A DNA stretch of 64,000 nucleotides from Gracilaria vermiculophylla (taxonomy: Eukaryota > Rhodophyta > Florideophyceae > Gracilariales > Gracilariaceae): positions 520,952 through 584,951 of the forward strand of contig JAHNZQ020003147.1 of NCBI GenBank assembly GCA_019155205.2. Direction: 5' to 3'. Under the pieces are notes generated by a model that worked only from the letters and a program-made list of their open reading frames with translations, was not told the DNA's origin and made no database searches. The number at the start of each line of letters is the position of its first letter. Within the stretch, counting starts at the first letter, position 1. A program made the position numbers and the translations under genes. Positions 1 to 8,311 of the stretch are shown piece by piece.

Positions 1-309
1 TCCGGCGACCGACCGATCATCAGGCTGCGCCACCAACGACGACCACGCCAGGCGCTCAGCCAACTCTGGCTCCAACGCCAGCTCACCCGTGGCTCGATAC
101 CGGTCGACATCGACCCCGTTCGCTCCAGCCGACGCCGCAGCGTCGGCCATCTCCGCCAACGCCCGCCGCTCGGAGAACGCCCGCCACAAGTCGATCGAGA
201 ACCCGGCCACGAACAACAACACGATCACCATCCCGACACCGAAGAACGTGACCTGCCCCCGCTCGCCGCAGCGCTCCGGGTGCTCCGGCTGCCTGGACCA
301 AACGCTCAC
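1..309 (-). CDS. Bacterial TadE/TadG-like pilus assembly protein, partial (runs off window start)
   Basis: Reading the minus strand from a GTG at 309-307 gives an uninterrupted 103-residue partial protein. It starts VSVWSRQPEHPERCGERGQ, then has one hydrophobic segment (VTFFGVGMVIVLLFVAGFSI), then a helical stretch with DLWRAFSERRALAEMADAAA. A short N-terminus, one membrane helix and an Ala-rich region is the layout of TadE/TadG/Flp-pilus pseudopilin-like proteins of actinobacteria. The GTG overlaps the TGA of the upstream gene in a GTGA, typical of translationally coupled bacterial operons. This gene therefore looks bacterial, unlike everything after the C-run. The C-terminal part lies outside the window. 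The class call is inferred from layout; family membership was not checked by search. Confidence 0.6.
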   Translation of the reverse strand, partial: MSVWSRQPEHPERCGERGQVTFFGVGMVIVLLFVAGFSIDLWRAFSERRALAEMADAAASAGANGVDVDRYRATGELALEPELAERLAWSSLVAQPDDRSVAG

Positions 310-716
310 GATGTCGCTCCGTAGTCGGGCACCCGTTCGACGTGTTCCGCCGTCCACGTCACATCGCCGAACGAACCGAACAGCGGGATCACCGCTCCCG
401 GCATCGACACCGTCACCTGCGAGATGATCGCTTCCCCCGGGACGTCTGACGGCGCGAACTGAAGCCGAAGCGAACCAGCCGGCAGCCCATAGCCCTGCTC
501 GATCTCACGCAACAGCGGCTCGACCTCATCGAGACGCTCCGGTCCCGCCACCACCGCGAATCGAGCCGTCTCCCCCGCCGCATCACGAGCCGCCGTCTGT
601 CGCTCGACCCACGTCGAAATCGACAGCACCAACACGCCGAAGGGCAACAACACCAACCCCAAGATCAGCGGCAGCTCGAACGCGGCCGACCCCCGCTCAC
701 CACGACGTTCGATCAC
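306..716 (-). CDS. Bacterial TadE-like pilus assembly protein
   Basis: This is a complete 136-residue protein starting at GTG (716-714), which overlaps the stop of the preceding gene in a GTGA. It opens VIERRGERGSAAFELPL, the basic/Gly-Ser 'ERGSAxxE' leader seen in TadE-like proteins just before their single membrane helix (LILGLVLLPFGVLVLSIS). A soluble tail of about 90 residues follows. TadE-like proteins are minor pseudopilins of the tight-adherence pilus, anchored in the cytoplasmic membrane. Three such genes in tandem with 4-bp overlaps match Tad operons of GC-rich actinobacteria. In a eukaryotic assembly this implies contamination or a chimeric join. Confidence 0.7.
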   Translation of the reverse strand: MIERRGERGSAAFELPLILGLVLLPFGVLVLSISTWVERQTAARDAAGETARFAVVAGPERLDEVEPLLREIEQGYGLPAGSLRLQFAPSDVPGEAIISQVTVSMPGAVIPLFGSFGDVTWTAEHVERVPDYGATS

Positions 717-831
717 TGGGGCGCCACCTCTCGAGTCGACACCGCCGTCACCGTGAACGACCAACCCGGCATCACGGGCAGCCACGCCTCGAACCGCGCA
801 TCGACGTTGCCCGCCCCCACCGCCGTCCCCT

Positions 832-832
<1 letters not shown>
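713..832 (-). CDS. Bacterial TadE/TadG-like protein, C-terminal fragment
   Basis: The minus-strand frame entering from the C-rich run reads about 38 residues (...GNVDARFEAWLPVMPGWSFT...STREVAPQ) to a TGA at 715-713. That stop overlaps the GTG start of the next gene. Only the end of the gene survives, because the 833-928 C-run cuts it off. Its position and coupling make it the first visible member of the same Tad-like operon. The fragment is too short for its own family call, so its identity is inferred from the operon. Confidence 0.45.
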
Positions 833-898
<66 letters not shown>

Positions 899-928
899 CC
901 GCCCCCCCCCCCCCCCCCCCCCCCCCCC
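833..928. repeat. C-rich homopolymer run (probable assembly junction)
   Basis: 96 bases of C, interrupted only by a T at 896 and a G at 901. Bacterial-style overlapping genes lie on its left and a eukaryotic gene starts 12 bases after it. Shorter C or G runs occur elsewhere in the window (13,213-13,230; around 28,455; 59,409-59,425; around 60,570). A C-tract could thus be native to this genome and have served as a false overlap during assembly. Confidence 0.85.
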
Positions 929-940
929 GCGCTCCTCCAC

Positions 941-1473
941 ATGAAGCTCCCCGTCAAGGCCTCGTTCGGCCACGTCAAGCGCCGCTTCTCCATCGACAGC
1001 TCGCACTCCTTTGCGCAGCTCTCGGACCGCATCGCCTCCGTCTTCGCCATCACCCCCCCCTTCAGCCTCACCTACCAGGACAACGAGGGCGACTACATCG
1101 CCGTGTCCACCGAGGAGGAGCTGCTCGAACTCTTCCGCCTCGCCGAGCACGAGTCCATCGCCCTGCTACGCCTCTTCGTCAACGCCGATTCCGACGCCGC
1201 ACCCGCCCCGCCGCAGCCCGCCCCGCAGCAGCAGCCGCCATCGCAGCAGCAGCCGCCATCGCAGCAGCCGCAGCAGCCGCAGCAGCAGCAGCCGCCGCAG
1301 ACGGCGCGCGATCCGCCGCCCTTCATGCCGCCCCACTTTGAGAGCTCCATGCGTCGCGCGGAGGCGTCGGTTGAGGCTGCGCACGGCAACATGGAGCGCA
1401 ATGTGCAGCGCATTCTGCAGTCGGTCGGCAACTTTCTCAGGGACATGGGCGCCGATTCGTCGCACCCCTTCAT

Positions 1474-1511
<38 letters not shown>

Positions 1512-2800
1512 CGCCGCCGCCGCCGCCAATGCCGTGGTGGACGCCCTCGCCGCCTCCGTTCCGCCGCCCGCCGCCGCCGCCGCTGCCGCGCCGTCAGCGC
1601 GAGCGCATGCACGGCCGGCGCGGTCGCGACGGCGCTTTCGGAATGTTTTCGGGCATGGGCGGCATGGGAGGCACGGGCGGCATGGGTGGTATGGGCGGAA
1701 TGGGCGGAATGGGCGGAATGGGCGGAATGGGCGGTAGAGGAGGCATAGGCATGGCACTGGCTCCGCTGTTGGCGGCCATATACCCGATGTTGGCTGCGGG
1801 CGGTTGGCGGGCAACTGCCAACATCTCGCAGCGCACTCGCGATGCGTTTGAACAGTTGAAGAACAGTGTGATGAACTGCGACAACTCAGAGGTGGTGTTT
1901 CAAGCGGCGTGCAGGGCGTTGCCTGCTGTGAGAAACTGGATGATTGCCAACATTGGGCAGAGCGGCGGCGTGAGGTCGGAGGCCATCGATGGTTTGGTTG
2001 CCAGCGTGGACAGCAGTGTGCGCGCTGCTGTGGGAGAGGACATGACGAACCGCACGACGCATCTGCTGCGCACGGCGCTGAACGATGCGGCCGTGGTGGA
2101 CATACTGCGCAGCGTTCCGTGGAACATGGACATTTGGTGTGATGTGGGCGCCGATGCGAACGGCGGTGGCGTGTACGGGGGCGCAAACGAGCTGCCGTTC
2201 CAGACGCATGGCGGTGTGGAATGCGACAACTGCCAGCGGTGCCCGATTGTGGGGGTGCGCTACCAGGCGACGAACCGCGCAAACTACGACCTGTGCAGCG
2301 CGTGCTACGAGGACGCGTCGGTCAGCAAGGAGGGGCTGCAGTTCAAGGCGCTCAAGTTCGTGTGGGAGGCGACGCTGGGCGACGCGGTGGCGCCGCGCGC
2401 GCCGCTGCGCCTGCGCTCGCGCGGCGCGGGCGTGGCGCTGCTGCAGAAGGTGCTCACGGACCTGGGCTACATGAACGAGAGCATGTACCGGCGCGCGGTG
2501 GGCGTGTTCGGCCCGCGCACGCGCGCGGCCGTGTCGCAGCTGCAGCGCGAGTACGGGCTGGTGGGCAGCGCGCAGCTCGGCGTGTACGACGACATCACGG
2601 CCGCCAGCGTGGCGTCCGTGCTGGAGGCGCAGACGCCGCCCACCGCCGCCGCCGGCGGCGCGCCGGCCGCCGCCGCCGCTGCCGCCGCCGCCGCGCAGGA
2701 CGGCGCGGCCGGCGCCGCTGGCGCGGCCGGCGCGGCCGGCGCGGCCGGCGCGGCCGGCGCGTCGCGCGGCGCGCCGGACGCGTCGCCGGCGCAGGGCTGA
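941..2800 (+). CDS. PB1-ZZ zinc finger-peptidoglycan-binding-like protein (NBR1/p62-like scaffold)
   Basis: This is a 619-residue protein. Residues 1-85 form a PB1 domain (basic KxxFGHVKRRF start, acidic DNEGDYIAV patch with the OPCA-like EEELLELF). A Pro/Gln linker with a CAG-encoded Q run (about 178-190) follows, then a Gly-Met repeat (GMGG units, about 240-265). A ZZ finger has Cys at 428, 431, 434, 452 and 455. A peptidoglycan-binding-like fold (about 489-560; LLQKVLTDLGY, VFGPRTRAAVSQLQ) and an Ala/Gly tail end the protein. PB1 plus ZZ is the core of selective-autophagy receptors p62 and NBR1. No UBA or NBR1 four-tryptophan domain is seen, but W399-C-D-V in an acidic setting could be an LC3/Atg8-interacting motif. 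The autophagy role is inferred. The ATG is only 12 bases from the C-run, so the native promoter is not represented. Confidence 0.8.
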
Positions 2801-2869
2801 CTGCCGCGCCGTGCGGCGCTCGCGATGCCTCTTGTTGGCGTGCGTTGTGTGTTGATGCGTTTCATGCGT

Positions 2870-3330
2870 TTGAGCTCGTCTCCCTTGTTGTTTGAGTCAA
2901 GTTGGAGCGGTTTGCTCTTTGAGTTGATGTTGCTTTTATTGCTGTAGTGCTCGTCTGTGTTGTTGTTTAATTTATGTCGGAGCGATTTTGCTCTTGTTGT
3001 TCTTGTCTTTATTGCCGTACGGCTCGTCTCTCTTGTTTTCTGATTCACGTTGGAGCGAGCGATTTGCTCGTGCCGTTCTTGTCTTTATTGCCGTAGACCT
3101 CGTCTCTCTTGTTGTCTGATTCATGTTGAAGCGAGCGATTTGCTCGTGCCGTTGCTGTGCTTATTGCCGTAGAGCCGGTCTGTGATGATGTTTGGTTCAT
3201 GTGGAAGCGATTTGCTGTTGGGGCTGTTGTTGTTTGGATTAGAAAATGGTCATTGTTGCTGTCGTTGTTTGGATTCGAAAGTCGTTAATGTTGTTGTTGT
3301 TTGGATTGGAGAATCGTTATTGCTGTTGAT
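2870..3330. repeat. 75-bp degenerate tandem repeat 3' of the PB1-ZZ gene
   Basis: The block GTTGGAGCG...TTTGCTC recurs at 2901, 2976, 3049, 3125 and 3201, giving spacings of 75, 73, 76 and 76 bp. Each unit also carries CTTTATTGCCGTA and CTCGTCTC(T)CTTGTTG. GAGCGA...TTTGCTC can fold into a small hairpin. The array fades into TTGTTGTTTGGATT-like copies up to about 3330. It starts right after the stop codon region and is much less GC-rich than the flanking genes. Confidence 0.85.
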
Positions 3331-3677
3331 TGCAAAAGGGCGCCGTGCGCGGTGCGCAATTGGAGTGAGGAGGTAATTGGAGCAGCACGGTGGCGCACGA
3401 GGGTGGTGCCCAATGCGGGCGGCACGGCGGGCGCGCGCGCGTATGCAATTGCAATGCGTTGCGCGCTGTGGCGGCGGAGGCAGTCGTTGCGCGCAGCAGA
3501 CACGGTAGCGGCGCGCGCGCGCCGTGATGCAGCTGCGCCGCGCTCGAATTGGCGGCGCGGCCGCGCGCGGTCGTTGCGCCGGTGCGCTGCGCGCGGCGGC
3601 GCGCCGCCTTAAAGCGCATCGAGGCGTGCCGCCCGATGGTGCGCGCGGCCGGTGCGGACGTGTCGCGCTGCAGCTGC

Positions 3678-3709
<32 letters not shown>

Positions 3710-3741
3710 TCAGCTCCACGTTCGCGCCGCTCCGCCGCGCC
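3331..3741. other. GC-rich intergenic stretch without supported gene
   Basis: A GC-rich, simple-sequence region with alternating GCGC runs and a CCG triplet run near 3680-3707. It includes the presumed promoter of the gene starting at 3742. No conserved open frame is recognisable. Confidence 0.5.
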
Positions 3742-4054
3742 ATGGCCGACCTACAGTGTGTGCCGCTGCGCGCGCCAGCGAGCACGTCGCCCGCGCCGCG
3801 CGCCGCCGCCGACGGCGCCGATGGCGCCGGCGAGGCGCGCGCCGCGCGCCGCGCGCAGAGCGCGCCGCCGCCGCGCCTGCAGCTGCTGCGCTTTGTGCTG
3901 CGGCTGCTGCTGAGGATGTGCTGGCCGCTCGGGCTGCTCGTGCACCGCCGCTCGCTCGCGCTGCTGGCCACCGTGCTGGCGCACGCCACGCCCGGCGGCA
4001 AGCGCCAGCGCCAGCGCGTGGCGTGCGGCGCGCCGCGCGCGCGCCAGCGCGAGC

Positions 4055-4100
<46 letters not shown>

Positions 4101-4623
4101 GTGCGCGCTGTGCGCCGCGCGCGGCGACGACGCGCGCAAGGCGGCCGCCGCCGCCAGCCGCGCGCTGCTGCCGCCGCCGCCGCCGCCGCCGCCGCTGCCG
4201 CTGCCGTCGCTGCTGCAGCGCGCGCTGTCGGCCGTCACGGACGCGGGCGCCGACGCCGACGCCGACGCGCCGCCGCCGCCGCCGCCGCCGCCGCGGCCGC
4301 CGCCGCCGCCGCCGCGGCGCGCGCTGGAGCTCATCGTCGTGCAGCGCTCGCCCAGCCGCTGCGAGTCGCACTCCGACATGTGCGTCATCCCGCTGCACGA
4401 CCGCGCGCTGTCGCTGTGCTCGGCGAGCGGCGCGCGCGGCGCTTCGCGCGCGCGGCGCGGCGCGCTGCGCGCCGCCGTGCGCCTGGCCATCGCGCTGCTG
4501 TCGTGGTGCTCGGTGGTGCTGCGCTGCTGCTGGCGCGCCGTCCGCGCCGTGCGCGCCGCGCCGCGCCGCGCCGCCGCGCACCTCGTCGTGGCGCGCGCCG
4601 CCAGCCGCCGCATCGCCGCCTGA
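3742..4623 (+). CDS. Hypothetical Ala/Pro/Arg-rich protein with two hydrophobic segments
   Basis: The ATG at 3742 opens a 293-residue frame ending in TGA at 4621. Almost every codon ends in G or C, the same bias as the neighbouring RAE1 gene, which argues for real coding. Visible parts are a hydrophobic stretch near residues 45-75 (LQLLRFVLRLLLRMCW, then LALLATVLAH), a poly-Ala run, two poly-Pro runs, a central non-repetitive piece (LELIVVQRSPSRCESHSDMC) and a second hydrophobic stretch near the end (AVRLAIALLSWCSVVL). The two hydrophobic pieces might be membrane or amphipathic helices. I recognise no family. RAE1 follows 222 bp downstream on the same strand. Confidence 0.45.
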
Positions 4624-4845
4624 GCGCCTCGCCGCCTGCGCCTCCGTCGTTTTGTGTCAAAAAAAAAGCAAAAGCAAGTGCGCCGTACGCACGCGCGCGC
4701 CGCGCCCGTCCGCCTCCGCGCAGCGCCGCGCCTCGCCGCCGCCGCCCCCCCCGCCTCGCCGCCGCCGCGTGTGCCGCGCTCACCCGCCAGCTGCGGCGCC
4801 CGATCTGCGCCCGCCGCGCCCCGCCGCGCCCCGCCGCCCCCCGCA

Positions 4846-5880
4846 ATGAGCCCGTTCGTGTCCAACGCGCCGCCAAACCCCAACAACGGCTACCTGCTGC
4901 CCGATCCGCCCGACGACACCGTCTCGCGGCTGCGCTTCTCGTCCATCGTGTCGCCATGCCTGCTGGCGGCGTCGTCCTGGAACGGCACGGTGCGCGTGTG
5001 GAAGGTGGACGCGGCGCTGGGCAGCGCCACGGCGGTGTCGCTCAAGGCGGACAGCGCGCCCATCCTGGACGTGGCGTGGCTGCCCGACGGCGGCCACCTC
5101 ATCTACGCCGGCGCCAGCCGCATGGCGCACCGCTGGGACCTGGCCGGCGAGGCCACGCACCCCGTGGCCATGCACGACGCCACCATCCGCTGCGCGCACC
5201 ACATCGGCAGCATCAACTCGTTGGCCACCGCCGCGTGGGACCGCTCGCTGCGCTACTGGGACGTGCGCTCGCCCACCGGCACGCCGCTGCTCAGCGTGCC
5301 GCTGGCCGAGCGCGCGTACGCCATGGACGCGCGCGGGCCGCTGCTGGTGCTGGCGCTGGCCGAGCGGCAGGTGGCCATCTACGACGTGCGCAAGCCCGCC
5401 GAGCTGTTTGTGCAGCGCTTCACGCAGCTCAAGTTCCAGTCGCGCTGCGTCACCACGTGGCCCAGCGCCATGGGCTACCTCGTGGGCGGCGTCGAGGGCA
5501 AGGTGTCGGTGGAGTTTGTGCAGCGCGCCAACGCCAAGCACAACTACTCGTTCTTCTGCCACCGCCCCAAGCACGCGCCCGCCGGCGCCGTCAACGCCGT
5601 GCGCTTCCACTACAAGAGCGGCGCCTTTTGCACCGCCGGCAGCGACGGCATGCTGCACTTTTGGGACAAGGACCGCCGCGACCGCGCCAGCATGCGCCGC
5701 TTCCACAACATGGGCCAGCCCATTTGCGACGTCGACTTTAGCCCGGACGGCAACATGTACGCGTACGCCGTGGGCTACGACTGGATGCACGGCTGCTCGG
5801 GGCGCAACAACCTGGAGAGCACGTACGTCGTGCTGCACTCCATGGAGGACGGCGAACTGCAGCTGTCGTCGCGCGGCGGC

Positions 5881-5911
<31 letters not shown>

Positions 5912-6081
5912 GTGGTGGTGGTGGTGGTGGCAGTGGTGGTGGCGGCGGCGGCAGCGGTGGCGGTGGCGGTGGTGCCGGCGGCGGCAGTGGAGGAGGAGGT
6001 GGCAGCGGCGGCGGCGGTGGCGGCCATCGCGGGGGGCGCGGCAGGGGTGGGCGGAGAAGAGGAGGGGGGGGCAGAAGGTAA
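4846..6081 (+). CDS. RAE1: RAE1/Gle2 mRNA export factor, WD40 protein with RGG tail
   Basis: A 411-residue WD40 propeller. The N-terminus (PPDDTVSRLRFSS, WNGTVRVWKVD), the blade phrases (WLPDGGHLIYAGASRMAHRWDL, WDRSLRYWDVRSP, DVRKPAELF) and above all the conserved GKVSVEFVQ...NYSFFCHR segment and the late GYDW motif identify RAE1/Gle2. This protein binds NUP98 at the nuclear pore and acts in mRNA export and spindle assembly. The propeller ends near residue 340. About 67 residues of Gly-rich, RGG-like sequence (GGGSGGG..., HRGGRGRGGRRR) follow, where known RAE1 proteins have only a short Lys/Arg tail. I chose the ATG at 4846 because it starts the conserved N-terminus; the frame upstream is Ala/Pro/Arg-rich and non-conserved. 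Confidence 0.9.
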
Positions 6082-6084
6082 GAG

Positions 6085-6570
6085 AGTAGTAGCACACAAG
6101 AGCAGCGTTTTTTGTTGCGGCTGTGGGTGGCGGTGTCATGTAAAACAAGAGAGCAGTGTTTATTGTTGCTTGCTGTTGTTGTTGTTGTTGTTGTTGGAAC
6201 AGGAGGCGGTGCGGCTCAAGGCAGTTGGGCACAAGAGCAGTGTGTTTTGTTGCTTGCTGTTGTTTGGAACAGGAGGAAGGGGCACAAGAGAAAAGGACAG
6301 AGGAGCAGTGTTTACCGTTGGTGTCGTTGGTGGCGGTGCAAGGTAAAGCAAAAGAGCAGTGTTTGTTGCTTGCTGTTGTTGTTGTGTGTTGTTGCAACAA
6401 GAGGGAGGCGGTGCGGCACAAGGCAGTTGGGCAGAAGAGCAGTGTTTACCGTTGGTGATGTCGGCGGCGGTGCAAGGGAAAGGAAAAGAGCAGCGTTTGT
6501 TGGTTGCTTGCTGCTGTTGTTGTTGTTGTTGTTGGCGCACGAGCAAGGTGAAACAGAGGGGCAGCAGTGT
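6085..6570. repeat. Higher-order tandem repeat between RAE1 and the YqgF-like gene
   Basis: Alternating modules built on AAGAGCAGTGTTTrTTG, TGCTTGCTGTTGTTGTTG, GGAACAGGAGGCGGTGCGG and CAAGGCAGTTGGGCA repeat across the convergent 3' gap, with a period of about 165 bp made of two sub-modules. The last copy (GCAGCAGTGTTTATTGATGG) contains the stop codon of the minus-strand YqgF-like gene. Read on the minus strand, some copies give AATAAACACTGCTC, which resembles a poly(A) signal. Confidence 0.8.
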
Positions 6571-7275
6571 TTATTGATGGGGTTGGTCGTGGTGGCGCAG
6601 GTCGGCGAGCACGGCGTGGAGAATGTCGGTGGGGCTGAGGCGGGCGCGCGACGACACGTCGTGCAGCAGCTGGTGCGGCGGCAGCGGCGGGTGGATGGCG
6701 CGGTGGAAGCGGCGGCGGCGGCGCGTCTCGAGCGCGGGCGGCAGCAGGCGCAGCGCGGCGAGCACGTCGCGCTGCTGCACGACGGCGCGGCGCAGCGCGT
6801 GCGCCTCGGAGTAGAAGAGCACGGCGCGCAGCGCGGGCAGCAGCGGCGCGTGCTGCAGCAGCGCGGCGGCGTAGCGCGCGACGGCGGCGGCGGCGTCGGC
6901 GGCGGCGGCGGCGGCAGCGGCGGCGGCGGCGGCGGCGGTGGCGGTGCCGTCGGCGTCGGCGGCGCGCGGCGGCGGCGGCGGCGGCGGCGGCGGCACGCCC
7001 ACGACGAGCGCGTGCACGCTGGCGGGCGCCACGCCGTGGTCGCGCAGGCGCGCGAAGGCGGCGGCCAGCACGGCGGCGTCGGCGCGCGGCTGCGGCGAGC
7101 GCGCCAGCACGCCGAACGGCGCGCCGCCGCGGCGCGCCGCGTCGCTCAGCGCCACGCGCACGTGCGTGCGCGTCACGTCCAGCGCCGCCACGCGCGACGC
7201 CGCCGTCAGCTGCGCGCGCAGCGCGCGCACCGAGCGCACCACCGCGTACGGCGCGCGCGCCCCCGCCGCGCCCAT
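6571..7275 (-). CDS. YqgF/RuvX-like RNase H-fold protein (putative pre-rRNA nuclease homologue)
   Basis: A 234-residue protein from the ATG at 7275-7273. Residues about 29-44 read ALDVTRTHVRVALSD, corresponding to the GIDxGxxRIGVAxSD first strand and catalytic Asp of YqgF. LVVGVP corresponds to the VVGLP strand, and LFYSEAHALRRA to the DERxTTxxA strand. YqgF family members process the 3' end of pre-16S rRNA in bacteria, and plant homologues act in plastids. Here a poly-Pro run and an Ala run interrupt the middle, and the DE pair is SE, so activity is uncertain. A short basic leader precedes the domain. The gene is divergent from the PurD-N-like gene with 154 bp between start codons. Confidence 0.55.
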   Translation of the reverse strand: MGAAGARAPYAVVRSVRALRAQLTAASRVAALDVTRTHVRVALSDAARRGGAPFGVLARSPQPRADAAVLAAAFARLRDHGVAPASVHALVVGVPPPPPPPPPRAADADGTATAAAAAAAAAAAAADAAAAVARYAAALLQHAPLLPALRAVLFYSEAHALRRAVVQQRDVLAALRLLPPALETRRRRRFHRAIHPPLPPHQLLHDVSSRARLSPTDILHAVLADLRHHDQPHQ

Positions 7276-7429
7276 CTGCGCCCTCTTCCGCCCCCCTGCA
7301 GCGCGCCGCCGCCGGCCGCCGCCGCCGCGCGCCGCCGCCGCCGCGCGCCGCGTATTTAGCGCGCGCGCGCGCGCGCCCATTTCGCCGCGCCTGCCCCCCC
7401 GCGCCTGCCCCGCGCGCAGCACCACCCCC
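7276..7429. promoter_or_regulatory. Compact bidirectional promoter with one TATTTA/TAAATA element
   Basis: 154 bp separate the two divergent ATGs. In this almost pure G/C sequence the only A/T cluster is CGTATTTAGCG near 7350-7358, roughly 75 bp from each start codon. It can serve as a TATA-like box on either strand. Promoter function is inferred from position and composition. Confidence 0.4.
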
Positions 7430-8311
7430 ATGGAGCCCCGCACCAGCGCCTTCGTCGCCACCGCCGCCGCCGCCGCCGCCACCGCCACCGCCGCGCCGCC
7501 GCGCGCCTGCGCCGCGCCGGCCGACAAGCGCGCGCGCAAGCGCGGCGCGCGCCGCCGCACGCCGCGCGCGCCGCCGCCGCGCGCCGCGCGCGCCGCGCGC
7601 GCTGCGGACGGCGCGGCGGGCGCGGCCGCGGGCGCGCGCGCGGCGGACGGCGACGGCGGCGCGGCGGCGGACGGCGAGCTGGGCGCGTACAGCCTGGGCG
7701 ACGCGCTGCGCGCCTCGCCGCACCTGAGCAGCACGCTGCTGACGGCGATGCGCGACTACTTTGGCGACGACGGGCGCGAGGTGCAGGAGCAGCAGCGGCG
7801 CGCGCGCAACGCGCGCGGCGAGCCCACGTTCCGCTGCGTGATCGCGGGCTGCGGCGCGCGCGAGCTGCCGCTGGCGCGCGCGCTGGCGGCCAGCGGCGTG
7901 GTGCACGGGCTCTACTACTGCGCGGCGCCCGGCGGCGGCGGCGGCGGCGGCGGCGCGCAGCGCGAGCGCGAGCAGGCGGAGGCGGAGGCGGAGGCGGAGG
8001 CGGCGCCCGCGTGCGAGGCGGAGATGGAGCGCTTCGCGCGCTCGGCGGCGCGCGGCGCCGGCACGCGGCCGCGCGACGCGGTGCGCTTCGCCCAGTGGTG
8101 CGGCGCCGACGCGCTGTTCCTGGGGCCCAGCTGCGCGCGGCGGCTGTCGCGCGACGACGAGGGCGAGCTGGCGCGCGCGGGCATCACGCTGTTTGCGCAC
8201 GACGTGTCGGCGGCCATTGGCGACGGCACGCTGGACGTGCGGCAGTGCCTCAACCCGCTGGCGGCGCGCGAGCGCGACGCGGCGCGCGGCGACGAGCAGC
8301 TGGTGGAGTGA
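7430..8311 (+). CDS. Stand-alone PurD N-terminal-domain-like protein
   Basis: A 293-residue protein. Residues 1-85 are low-complexity and basic, with an NLS-like cluster KRARKRGARRR at 34-44. Residues 135-262 match the N-terminal pre-ATP-grasp domain of GAR synthetase (PurD) in order: FRCVIAGCGARELPLARALA (PurD VIGSGGREHALAWKLA), VVHGLYYCAAPGG (VYVAPGNAGT), VRFAQWCGADALFLGPSCARRL (DLVVVGPEAPL) and LARAGITLFAHDVSAA (RAAGIPVFGPSKAAA). The His of GGREH is replaced by Leu and a Gly/Glu-rich insert fills the loop. No ATP-grasp or C-terminal PurD part follows: the frame stops 30 residues later. A purine role is therefore doubtful. A nuclear or regulatory use of the fold is my speculation. Confidence 0.55.
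   Translation: MEPRTSAFVATAAAAAATATAAPPRACAAPADKRARKRGARRRTPRAPPPRAARAARAADGAAGAAAGARAADGDGGAAADGELGAYSLGDALRASPHLSSTLLTAMRDYFGDDGREVQEQQRRARNARGEPTFRCVIAGCGARELPLARALAASGVVHGLYYCAAPGGGGGGGGAQREREQAEAEAEAEAAPACEAEMERFARSAARGAGTRPRDAVRFAQWCGADALFLGPSCARRLSRDDEGELARAGITLFAHDVSAAIGDGTLDVRQCLNPLAARERDAARGDEQLVE

Noticed and set aside
1..832. Recent horizontal transfer of pilus genes into the alga
   Set aside because: Bacterial operon overlaps and GTG starts are intact and the joint is a homopolymer; a chimera is simpler.
3549..5741. 730-codon open frame on the plus strand across the orphan and RAE1 genes
   Set aside because: Arg/Ala homopolymers only, arising from GCG/CGC repeats in a shifted frame of real genes.
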